From positions 1 to 6,302 of the forward strand of contig JAFOJR010000038.1 of NCBI GenBank assembly GCA_017420125.1: a stretch of 6,302 nt of DNA, written 5' to 3'. Below the pieces are notes generated by a model, which was given only the letters and a program-made list of their open reading frames with translations, had not been told where the DNA came from and did not search any database. The stretch is from Oscillospiraceae bacterium. GTDB taxonomy: Bacteria > Bacillota > Clostridia > Oscillospirales > Oscillospiraceae. The position numbers and the translations under genes are program-made. This document shows positions 1 through 5,604 of the stretch, one piece after another. Within the stretch, counting starts at the first letter, position 1, and the number at the start of each line of letters is the position of its first letter.

Positions 1-1
1 C

Positions 2-658
2 ATGGCCAGTGAGCTTCGACCGGATGTGATCGTGATGGATGTGCTTTTGGCGCAGATGGACGGTCTGGAAGCTTTGAAGGAAATTGATCCTGCGAACCGT
101 TGGCCGAAGATGGAAGTGCTGGTGCTTTCTAACTTTGCAAAAGAGCATGTTGTACAACAGGCGGCTTCTTTGGGCGTTGGATATTTTATGATGAAGCCGT
201 GCAGACCCAACAGTGTGGTAGAGCGCATTCGGCAAATGCAGAAAGGAATTCCTGTTTCGTCAGAAGAAATTTCCCTGCTGCGGCCCACCAGGGGCGAAAG
301 TCTGGAGGTGCTTGTTACAGCAATCATCCACGAAATTGGTGTTCCAGCGCATATCAAAGGATACCAATATCTGCGGGAAGCCATTGTGTTGGCGGTGCAT
401 GATATGGACGTCATCAATGCAGTTACAAAAATACTGTATCCGGAGGTGGCAAAAAAATTCAACACCACGCCATCCCGGGTGGAGCGTGCCATCCGTCATG
501 CCATCGAGGTGGCATGGGACAGAGGCGATCTGGAAACGCTGCAAAAATATTTTGGCTATACCGTGTCGAACACAAAAGGGAAACCAACAAACAGCGAATT
601 TATTGCCATGATTGCAGACCGTTTGCAGTTAAAACGCAGAGAAAAAGTTTCTGGATAA
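2..658 (+). CDS. spo0A: Sporulation transcription factor Spo0A, 5' end missing
   Basis: This is the master response regulator of sporulation, which binds 0A boxes in DNA when phosphorylated. The visible 218 residues lack about the first 43 of a protein usually near 265 residues, so the ATG at position 2 is an internal Met and the true start lies left of the window. The receiver part shows the predicted phospho-acceptor Asp13 (VIVMD), Ser43 at the conserved Thr/Ser position and Lys65 in MMKP. After a linker at about 81-103 comes the Spo0A DNA-binding domain (about 104-215). Its signature stretches IIHEIGVPAHIKGYQYLREA, KKFNTTPSRVERAIRHAIE and KPTNSEFIAM are nearly identical to those I recall for Bacillus subtilis Spo0A. 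One oddity: the residue four after the acceptor Asp is Ala17, where response regulators usually have Pro. The gene ends in TAA and is followed 15 nt later by an intrinsic terminator. Identity is secure. Confidence 0.97.
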   Translation: MASELRPDVIVMDVLLAQMDGLEALKEIDPANRWPKMEVLVLSNFAKEHVVQQAASLGVGYFMMKPCRPNSVVERIRQMQKGIPVSSEEISLLRPTRGESLEVLVTAIIHEIGVPAHIKGYQYLREAIVLAVHDMDVINAVTKILYPEVAKKFNTTPSRVERAIRHAIEVAWDRGDLETLQKYFGYTVSNTKGKPTNSEFIAMIADRLQLKRREKVSG

Positions 659-673
659 AGTTTTATCGTTTGT

Positions 674-711
674 GGGCGTCAATGGGATCCATTGACGCCC
701 TGTTTTTCTTT
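674..711 (+). terminator. Intrinsic terminator of spo0A
   Basis: A perfect 12-bp stem (674-685 with 689-700, GGGCGTCAATGG against CCATTGACGCCC) closes a 3-nt loop. It is followed directly by a T-rich tract, TGTTTTTCTTT (701-711). It lies 15 nt after the spo0A stop codon and should end that transcript, so the downstream ABC operon needs its own promoter. Confidence 0.93.
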
Positions 712-798
712 GAAAGAAGAATTCGTGTTTATTTTTCACACAAAATCCCAAAATATTTGTTGCAACTGTAGAATTCAACCCTTTAAAGTGAAAAATTA

Positions 799-827
799 TT
801 GACAAGCAAAAAAGATGGAATTATAAT
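799..827 (+). promoter_or_regulatory. Perfect-consensus sigma-A promoter for the ABC importer operon
   Basis: The -35 box TTGACA (799-804) and -10 box TATAAT (822-827) both match consensus at all six positions, and the spacer is the ideal 17 bp. The stretch just upstream (about 781-798) is rich in A and T and could act as an UP element. Transcription would start near A834, giving a leader of roughly 155 nt before the substrate-binding protein gene. Such a strong promoter in front of an importer suggests either constitutive high expression or control by a repressor or by the leader; the sequence alone does not say which. Confidence 0.88.
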
Positions 828-833
828 GGGTTC

Positions 834-990
834 AAAACGAGAGATGGGGCTTCCGTCTGCAAGAAGGGAAACAAGCGCCAAAAGAAGCTGTTTTGCCGGT
901 TTTGGACTTGGGGACCGATTTCAATCAGATCGGGAGATGCTTTTTTCTCATTTTACTTAATTGGAAACAAATAGAAAGGAAGAGGAGAAC
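834..990 (+). other. Structured 5' leader of the ABC operon, class unknown
   Basis: This untranslated leader fills most of the non-coding stretch 659-990. Hairpin 1 is AGATGG (842-847) with CCGTCT (853-858), including one G-T wobble. Hairpin 2 is CAAG (872-875) with CTTG (907-910) plus CCAAAA (878-883) with TTTTGG (900-905), separated by a small internal loop. Hairpin 3 is CCGAT (915-919) with ATCGG (929-933), followed after 7 nt by six T (941-946). AGATG recurs at 935-939, just before the T run, and could compete with 842-846 for CGTCT (854-858), which would fit an attenuator. I found no T-box motif and no purine, SAM, TPP, FMN, ykkC, fluoride or c-di-GMP riboswitch core. Function is inferred from structure and position only. 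Upstream, 712-798 holds nothing I can assign apart from the A/T-rich promoter flank. Confidence 0.45.
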
Positions 991-2043
991 ATGATGAAAA
1001 GACTGGCAAAAATTTTTGCAGTAGCAATGGCAGTGGCAATGCTGTTTGCCCTGGCAGCCTGCGGCCAGCAAGGTGAAAGCCAGAGTGGCTCAACAGACAC
1101 AGAAAGCGCAGCGCCCACTGAGGAAGCAACGGACAATGGCGCCGCCGCGAAAGAGGGACAGTATCACATCGGTATCGTCCAGCTGGTAGAACATAATGCT
1201 TTGGATAAAGCAACCGAAGGATTCGAAGATGCTTTGAAGGAAAAATTAGGGGAAGATGCTGTGGTGTTCGATTATCAGAACGCCCAGGGCGAAGCCAACA
1301 ACTGCACCACGATCTCCACAAAGTTCGTGAATGATAACGTAGACCTGATCATGGCCAACGCAACTCCCGCTGCCCAGGCAGCTGCCCAGGCCACTGGCAC
1401 GATTCCCATTGTGGGTGTTTCCATCACCGACTATGAAGTAGCCGGTTTGGTAGAAAGCAACGAGGCTCCGGGCCGCAATGTTACTGGCTGCTCCGACCTC
1501 AGTCCTATCAACGAACATGTTAAGCTGATCCAGCAGCTTTGCCCCGATGCAAAAAATATTGGTATTCTGTATTGCTCTTCTGAAGACAACTCTATCGTAC
1601 AGGCAAAGCAGGCAAGAGAAGCGATGGAAGCTGCCGGCTACACTGTGACAGATTATACCGCAGCAGACTCCAATGAACTGCAGACAGTGGTTACCAAGGC
1701 CTGCAGCGAACAGGACGCTCTGTATGTGCCCACCGATAACCTGATGGCTGCCAACATGCAGATCATAAAGAATGTTGCAACACCCGCTGGCATCCCCACC
1801 TTCTGCGGCGAAGAAAACATGATCAACAGCGGCGGCTTTGCAACTTATTCCGTGAACTATTACACTTTGGGCTACAACGCTGGCCTGATGGCATATGATG
1901 TCTTGGCCAACGGCAAAAACCCGGCTGAAATGCCCATCCAGTTTATGGCAGCAGATGAGCTGACCTTAGTGATCAATCAAGAAGTAGCAGACCAGCTTGG
2001 CATCACTATCCCTGAAGACCTGGCTGCCCAGCTGGGCCAATAA
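991..2043 (+). CDS. ABC transporter substrate-binding lipoprotein, TrpX/COG2984 family
   Basis: This extracytoplasmic binding protein catches the substrate for the importer encoded by the next two genes. The 350-residue product has a lipoprotein signal: a basic start (MMKRLAK), a hydrophobic core and the lipobox LAAC with Cys24 as the predicted lipidation site. A low-complexity linker rich in Ser, Thr, Glu and Ala (about 25-56) follows. The mature domain begins with IGIVQLVEHNALD (60-72), characteristic of the ABC_sub_bind family (PF04392), and also contains VTGCSDL (164-170) and YVPTDNLMAAN (245-255). Known members bind tryptophan or tyrosine, but the family is broad and I cannot name the ligand. 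AGGAG (983-987) lies 3 nt before the ATG at 991 and 6 nt before a second ATG at 994; spacing slightly favours 994, and either gives the same mature lipoprotein. It is first in its operon, 98 nt before the permease gene. Confidence 0.93.
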   Translation: MMKRLAKIFAVAMAVAMLFALAACGQQGESQSGSTDTESAAPTEEATDNGAAAKEGQYHIGIVQLVEHNALDKATEGFEDALKEKLGEDAVVFDYQNAQGEANNCTTISTKFVNDNVDLIMANATPAAQAAAQATGTIPIVGVSITDYEVAGLVESNEAPGRNVTGCSDLSPINEHVKLIQQLCPDAKNIGILYCSSEDNSIVQAKQAREAMEAAGYTVTDYTAADSNELQTVVTKACSEQDALYVPTDNLMAANMQIIKNVATPAGIPTFCGEENMINSGGFATYSVNYYTLGYNAGLMAYDVLANGKNPAEMPIQFMAADELTLVINQEVADQLGITIPEDLAAQLGQ

Positions 2044-2072
2044 TCAAAAAGGAAATTATATTAAAATCAAAT

Positions 2073-2120
2073 ACAATGCAAAATTTGCGATGAGGTTTCT
2101 TATCGCAAATTTTGTGTTGT
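2073..2120 (+). other. Long intercistronic hairpin between binding protein and permease genes
   Basis: ACAATGCAAAATTTGCGAT (2073-2091) pairs without interruption with ATCGCAAATTTTGTGTTGT (2102-2120), 19 bp including two G-T wobbles. The pairing can extend inward by three more (2092-2094 with 2099-2101), leaving a GTTT loop. No T-run follows, so it is not a standard terminator. Hairpins here in binding-protein operons commonly protect the upstream mRNA from 3' exonucleases or cause partial termination, giving more binding protein than permease. That role is inference from position. The structure ends 7 nt before the permease Shine-Dalgarno sequence. Confidence 0.8.
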
Positions 2121-2141
2121 AATAAAGAAAGGGAAACAAGG

Positions 2142-3038
2142 ATGTCAATTATATCGTTGCTGGGTGCATTGCCGGGCTCCATTGCACAGGGGATTATTTG
2201 GGGTATCATGGCACTTGGCGTCTATATTACATACAAAGTGTTGGATTTGGCAGACCTGACAGTAGACGGAAGCCTTTGTACCGGCGGTGCTGTGGCGGCG
2301 ATGCTGATTGTGAACGGGATGAATCCGCTGCTGTCTTTGCTGTTTGCTTTTATTGCCGGAATGGCCGCCGGTTTTATCACAGGTTTCATTCATACGAAGA
2401 TGGGGATTCCCGCAATTCTGGCAGGTATTCTGACCCAGCTTGCGCTGTACTCCATCAATATGCGCATTATGGGGAGAGCGACCCAGGCGCTCAGCGTAGA
2501 TGAATACAACCTGATTGTAAGCTTGCGCTATATCAACAAATCCATTCTCATCGGATTGATTTTTGCAGTGGTTATTATTCTCGTTTCCTATTGGTTTTTC
2601 GGAACGGAACTGGGCAGTTCCATCCGTGCCACAGGAAGCAATCTGAATATGTCCCGCGCTCAGGGCATTAACACCGACCGGACGAAGATTATCGGTCTGG
2701 TGCTGTCAAACGGGCTGGTGGCGCTGGCCGGCGGCTTGTATGCCATGTTCCAGGGCAATGCGGATATCAACATGGGGCGCGGCGCCATCGTGATCGGTCT
2801 TGCGGCGGTGATCATCGGCGAAGTGATCTTTGGAAAAATTTTCCGGAATTTCGCACTGAAGCTGGCCTCTATCGTTATCGGTTCCGTGATTTATTACGTC
2901 GTTATTGCCATCGTGATCCAGTTGGGCCTGTCCACCACGGATCTGAAGCTGTTCAGCGCTGTCATTGTGGCGGTGGCATTGTCGATTCCTTATCTGAAGA
3001 ACCGCTACTTTTCGAAAGGTGGGTCGAAGAATGCTTGA
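2142..3038 (+). CDS. ABC transporter permease, TrpY/COG4120 family
   Basis: This is the membrane-spanning subunit of the importer, 298 residues, related to the branched-chain amino acid permease superfamily (BPD_transp_2). I see about eight hydrophobic membrane stretches, near residues 10-31, 62-84, 88-106, 133-152, 184-204, 214-232, 240-262 and 270-284, and a possible short re-entrant segment after DLTVDGS (38-44). The loop containing RATGSNLNMSRAQGI (162-176) is the likely cytoplasmic coupling helix that contacts the ATPase. I chose ATG 2142 because AAAGGG (2128-2133) sits 8 nt upstream; an in-frame TTG at 2112 lies inside the right arm of the intercistronic hairpin and has no ribosome-binding site. 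The basic C-terminus (KNRYFSKGGSKNA) overlaps the ATPase gene by 8 nt. The family call is firm; the substrate is unknown. Confidence 0.93.
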   Translation: MSIISLLGALPGSIAQGIIWGIMALGVYITYKVLDLADLTVDGSLCTGGAVAAMLIVNGMNPLLSLLFAFIAGMAAGFITGFIHTKMGIPAILAGILTQLALYSINMRIMGRATQALSVDEYNLIVSLRYINKSILIGLIFAVVIILVSYWFFGTELGSSIRATGSNLNMSRAQGINTDRTKIIGLVLSNGLVALAGGLYAMFQGNADINMGRGAIVIGLAAVIIGEVIFGKIFRNFALKLASIVIGSVIYYVVIAIVIQLGLSTTDLKLFSAVIVAVALSIPYLKNRYFSKGGSKNA

Positions 3039-3822
3039 AGTTCGAGGAATTTCCAAAACGTTTAATGCGGGAACGATTAACGCAAAAAAAGCGCTGGATC
3101 AGGTGTCCCTGACCCTGAATGAAGGAGATTTTGTCACAGTGATCGGCGGAAACGGCGCAGGGAAATCCACCTTACTCAACGCCGTGGCCGGCGTATTCAA
3201 CGTGGATGAAGGGCAGATTATGATTGATGGCGTGGAAGTAAACCGTCTTTCCGAACATAAGCGGGCCAAGTTTTTGGGCCGGGTTTTTCAGGACCCCATG
3301 AACGGAACCGCTGCCACAATGGGAATTGACGAAAATCTGGCGTTGGCTTATCGACGGGGGAAATCCCGTACGCTGCGCTGGGGAATCCAGGCCAAAGAGC
3401 ACAAGCTGTATCGGGAGATGCTGAAGGAACTGGGCCTGGGGCTGGAAGATCGAATGACCACACGGGTTGGGCTGCTCTCCGGCGGTCAGCGACAAGCGAT
3501 TACGCTGTTGATGGCCACTTTGCAGCGGCCCAAACTGCTGTTACTGGACGAGCATACGGCTGCTCTGGACCCGAAAACAGCGGCAAAAGTTTTGGAAATT
3601 ACCCAAAAAATTGTGGAACGGGATCATCTGACCACATTGATGATTACCCATAATATGGCCAATGCCATTGAATATGGAAACCGGCTGATTATGATGCATG
3701 AAGGGAAAATCATTTTTGACGTTTCCGGAGAGGAAAAAAAGGGTTTACAGGTAGAAGACCTGCTGCACAAGTTTACAGAACTGAGCGGCGATTCTGCCAG
3801 CGACCGGATGCTGCTTTCCTGA
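3031..3822 (+). CDS. ABC transporter ATP-binding protein, TrpZ/COG1101 family
   Basis: This cytoplasmic ATPase powers the importer. All nucleotide-binding motifs are intact in its 263 residues: Walker A GGNGAGKST (39-47), Q-loop Gln87 in VFQDP, signature LSGGQ (149-153), Walker B LLLLDE (169-174) with catalytic Glu174, D-loop AALD (177-180) and switch His207 in THN. The residue after Glu174 is His (DEHTAALDP) rather than the usual Pro, which I associate with the COG1101 branch. This supports pairing with the COG2984 and COG4120 genes upstream. The start at ATG 3031 is supported by AAAGGTGG (3015-3022), 8 nt upstream. The gene overlaps the permease stop by 8 nt, which suggests translational coupling. 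An in-frame GTG at 3019 lies within that ribosome-binding site and is unlikely. The operon ends at the terminator 24 nt downstream. Confidence 0.96.
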   Translation: MLEVRGISKTFNAGTINAKKALDQVSLTLNEGDFVTVIGGNGAGKSTLLNAVAGVFNVDEGQIMIDGVEVNRLSEHKRAKFLGRVFQDPMNGTAATMGIDENLALAYRRGKSRTLRWGIQAKEHKLYREMLKELGLGLEDRMTTRVGLLSGGQRQAITLLMATLQRPKLLLLDEHTAALDPKTAAKVLEITQKIVERDHLTTLMITHNMANAIEYGNRLIMMHEGKIIFDVSGEEKKGLQVEDLLHKFTELSGDSASDRMLLS

Positions 3823-3845
3823 TCTGCTTCTGATGAAAAGAGAAG

Positions 3846-3875
3846 AAAAGAGCCTGTTGCGGCAGGCTCTTTTTT
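3846..3875. terminator. Bidirectional terminator between ABC operon and dpaAB
   Basis: AGAGCCTG (3849-3856) pairs with CAGGCTCT (3863-3870), leaving a 6-nt loop. A-rich sequence precedes the stem and TTTTT follows it (3871-3875). On the plus strand this ends the ABC operon. On the minus strand the stem is followed by TTTTCTTCTCTTTT, so it can also end the convergent dpaAB transcript. Confidence 0.9.
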
Positions 3876-3913
3876 ATGTTGGAATTTTGATGCCGGAGAT
3901 GTGTTTTCTGCAG

Positions 3914-4486
3914 TTATTTTAAAAGGGGCTGCAGCTGCTGCCCGCGCAGAGCAGCATCAATGGTTTCCGGAATCAGCGTCATATCCGCTACCAAAGAAGT
4001 GGGTTTTCCCACAGGGTCATCTTGTTGGAAGGGAACGAAATAGATGTTTTTCCGGGCTAATAGTGTGCCGATGTTTTGTGCGTTGCCGCTGAGACCGTCA
4101 TTGGTGGACACGGCAAGCACCACTGGCCTGCCATTTCGCAGATGTGCTTTGGCGGCCATTGTAACGGAAGTATCCGCAATAGCGGCAGCCAGCTTTGCGA
4201 TGGTATTTCCGGTACAGGGGGCGATGACCAAAACATCCAGCAGCTTTTGGGGACCAATCGGCTCTGCCTCCTGAATGGTCTTCAACACTTTGCGGCCTGT
4301 GGCCTGTTCTATTTTTCTGATCCAATCTGTCGCTGCACCAAAGCGGGTATCTGTTTCGGCACCGCGTTCCAATATGATAGGCAAAACGGTTTTATATTGT
4401 GCTGCAGTGGCTTTCAGAGCAGGAAACACCTGTTCATACGTACAGTAGGAACCGCAAAAGGCAAACCCCACCGAAGCTTGTTTCAT
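3914..4486 (-). CDS. dpaB: Dipicolinate synthase subunit B
   Basis: This is the flavoprotein-like subunit of dipicolinate synthase (SpoVFB), which with DpaA oxidises dihydrodipicolinate from the lysine pathway to dipicolinic acid, the calcium chelator of the spore core. The enzyme acts in the mother cell. The 190-residue protein is close to the family's usual length. It starts with VGFAFCGSYCTYEQ (6-19), has APCTGNTIAKLA (89-100), resembling the phosphate- and flavin-binding part of the flavoprotein fold, and ends with NDGLSGNAQNIG (129-140) and VPFQQDDP (151-158). Its ATG overlaps the dpaA stop as ATGA (4483-4486), which indicates translational coupling; GGGAG about 8 nt upstream can also serve as a ribosome-binding site. 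All expected family stretches are present and nothing looks truncated. The stop codon lies 38 nt from the shared terminator. Confidence 0.95.
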   Translation of the reverse strand: MKQASVGFAFCGSYCTYEQVFPALKATAAQYKTVLPIILERGAETDTRFGAATDWIRKIEQATGRKVLKTIQEAEPIGPQKLLDVLVIAPCTGNTIAKLAAAIADTSVTMAAKAHLRNGRPVVLAVSTNDGLSGNAQNIGTLLARKNIYFVPFQQDDPVGKPTSLVADMTLIPETIDAALRGQQLQPLLK

Positions 4487-5361
4487 AAAAACACTCCCAA
4501 TTCTTGTAAAATATGGTAAATCGTATCCCGTATTGCTTTGCCGGCGGTTACCGGAGCCACTTTGCCGGGCAAAGATAACGCCCAGATGGCTTTTACGCCC
4601 TGTTTCGCCGCAACTTCAAAGGCAATCCCGCCGGGGCGGGAGGCCAGATCGATGCAAAGGCATCCAGGTGCCAGAAGAGACAGTCGGTCAGGGCCGAGAA
4701 CCTGAGTCGGTACGGTGTTGAAAATCACGTCATACGACGGAAGCGTTTCCTCCAGATATGCAATGTGCAATGGACGGTAGCCTTCTGCTCCGATCCAGGC
4801 AAGGGCGTCATACCGGCGGGCAGCCACGGAAACCTGTGCGCCGAGAGAACGAAGACGGGCGGAGAGAAGACGGCCCAGCCGCCCATAACCGATTACCAGT
4901 GCCTGCGCGCCATGCAGCGTGACAGGAAGTTCTTCCATGGCAAGTTCAATGGCACCTTCCGCTGTTGGAATAGCATTGGCGATGGCCAGTTCTTCCCGGG
5001 CAAAATAATCGTGGACCACAAGCCCCTGATCTGCCGCACGTTCAGCGAATGTTCGATCCACCATCCCGGCGCAGACGATTTGTGTCGGCCGCAGGACGGC
5101 CATGAGCTGTTCCGGGGAGCAGGGCATGCTGCCAAAGGGGAGGTTCAGTCCGTTTTCCCCGCACATGGGCAGCGGCAGAATAACGCAGTCAGCGGGTTCA
5201 ACGGCTTGCTCCAGTGTATTTGCCTGCGGCAGAGAAAGGGGCTCGGGCAGCAGATCCAGACCAAAGGTATGTACGCAATGGCCGTCGTTTGCCAGACATT
5301 CTGCCAGTTTTCCCTGGCGCAGATCGCCGCCGATGAGGCAGAAGTGCAATTGTTTTTTCAT
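4483..5361 (-). CDS. dpaA: Dipicolinate synthase subunit A
   Basis: This is the NAD(P)-binding subunit of dipicolinate synthase (SpoVFA), the partner of DpaB in making the spore's dipicolinic acid. The 292-residue protein opens with the family stretch LIGGDLRQGKLA (9-20). It then has DYFAREELAIANAIPTAEGA (118-137), the dinucleotide-binding Rossmann loop VIGYGRLGR (156-164), and the C-terminal LPGKVAPVTAGKAI (264-277). Length and domain order are as expected. I chose ATG 5361 because GGAGGG lies 7 nt upstream; the in-frame ATG at 5367 is only 1 nt from that site, and the one at 5376 is upstream of it. The gene is first in a two-gene operon with dpaB and is divergent from murC. In B. subtilis the operon depends on sigma-K; a weak sigma-K-like sequence is visible upstream here. 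Confidence 0.95.
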   Translation of the reverse strand: MKKQLHFCLIGGDLRQGKLAECLANDGHCVHTFGLDLLPEPLSLPQANTLEQAVEPADCVILPLPMCGENGLNLPFGSMPCSPEQLMAVLRPTQIVCAGMVDRTFAERAADQGLVVHDYFAREELAIANAIPTAEGAIELAMEELPVTLHGAQALVIGYGRLGRLLSARLRSLGAQVSVAARRYDALAWIGAEGYRPLHIAYLEETLPSYDVIFNTVPTQVLGPDRLSLLAPGCLCIDLASRPGGIAFEVAAKQGVKAIWALSLPGKVAPVTAGKAIRDTIYHILQELGVFL

Positions 5362-5368
5362 CAACATT

Positions 5369-5374
5369 CCCTCC
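5369..5374 (-). promoter_or_regulatory. Ribosome-binding site fixing the dpaA start
   Basis: On the minus strand this reads GGAGGG and lies 7 nt before the ATG at 5361. It sits inside the extended frame that would begin at 5376, and only 1 nt before the ATG at 5367. This decides for the third in-frame ATG. Confidence 0.8.
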
Positions 5375-5403
5375 ATAAAAACACGCGGATACGAGTCAAT
5401 ATC

Positions 5404-5431
5404 ATAGTATTCTCATATTGGGGAGGAGGTT
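5404..5431 (-). promoter_or_regulatory. Possible sigma-K-like promoter of dpaAB
   Basis: On the minus strand, AACC (5428-5431) fits the short sigma-K -35 element (mACm). A 16-bp spacer leads to AATACTAT (5404-5411), which resembles the -10 element CATAnnnTA with C to A at the first position; the base after it is G where A is expected. Known control of spoVF by sigma-K in Bacillus motivates the call. The match is imperfect and short, so this is a candidate only. Confidence 0.3.
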
Positions 5432-5484
5432 CCTTCCGGACAAGGGAGACCAGACAGCAGAAAAAGAAAGCAGATCGATAAGGA

Positions 5485-5492
5485 TTTCGACA
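5485..5492 (-). promoter_or_regulatory. Candidate Spo0A-binding site (0A box) upstream of murC
   Basis: On the minus strand this reads TGTCGAAA, an exact match to the core 0A box (TGTCGAA) plus one further consensus base. It ends 9 nt before the -35 box of the murC promoter. A second, imperfect site, TTTGTCAAA, lies at 5569-5577 in the murC leader. Another TGTCGAA occurs inside spo0A coding sequence (564-570), so chance matches do happen. Confidence 0.4.
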
Positions 5493-5501
5493 CCCTGCTA
5501 C

Positions 5502-5530
5502 TTGTTCTGCTGGAGAAACTGTAGTATAAT
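5502..5530 (+). promoter_or_regulatory. murC: Sigma-A-type promoter of murC
   Basis: The -10 box TATAAT (5525-5530) is perfect. The -35 box TTGTTC (5502-5507) keeps the TTG of the consensus, with a 17-bp spacer. The start site would be near 5537, giving a 5' leader of about 68 nt. The -10 box lies in an inverted repeat (AGTAT 5523-5527, ATACT 5532-5536), and the -35 box overlaps one arm of a wider one (CAGCAGAA 5455-5462, TTCTGCTG 5505-5512). Either could be an operator, but no regulator is indicated. Confidence 0.65.
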
Positions 5531-5547
5531 AATACTCCGTAGATGGG

Positions 5548-5570
5548 AAGCGCACTGGAAAACAGCGCTT
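5548..5570 (+). other. Small hairpin in the murC leader
   Basis: AAGCGC (5548-5553) can pair with GCGCTT (5565-5570). An alternative fold stacks AAGCG/CGCTT on CTG/CAG with a 2-nt bulge and a GAAAA loop. No T-run follows at once, so it is not a typical terminator. It may affect mRNA stability; no function is shown by the sequence. Confidence 0.35.
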
Positions 5571-5604
5571 TGTCAAATTTAATTTGCTCTGTGGGAGGGG
5601 TTCC

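Noticed and set aside
2..4. ATG at position 2 as the true start of spo0A
   Set aside because: It lies only 12 residues before the phospho-acceptor Asp, so about 43 residues of the receiver domain would be missing. The gene simply continues off the left edge.
564..570. TGTCGAA (0A box core) inside spo0A
   Set aside because: It lies in the codons of the conserved FGYTVS segment and not near a promoter, so it is most likely coding-sequence coincidence.
844..960. Possible 38-codon leader peptide in the ABC operon leader
   Set aside because: The frame is open from ATG to TAA and contains five Phe codons, but it has no convincing Shine-Dalgarno sequence, starts about 10 nt from the predicted transcript start, and has no Trp or Tyr codons as expected for an aromatic amino acid attenuator. 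Probably chance.
834..990. T-box or known riboswitch in front of the TrpX-like gene
   Set aside because: Family knowledge makes a T-box plausible, but the conserved T-box sequence (AGGGTGGNACCGCG type) is missing and the leader is short. No core of another common riboswitch class was recognised.
961..990. TTG 961 as an upstream start of the binding protein
   Set aside because: It would add ten charged residues in front of a clean lipoprotein signal peptide, and the ribosome-binding site lies inside this extension.
4765..5481. A 238-codon plus-strand open frame opposite dpaA
   Set aside because: It is antisense to a well-recognised dpaA and shows no recognisable domain; it arises from codon bias on the other strand.
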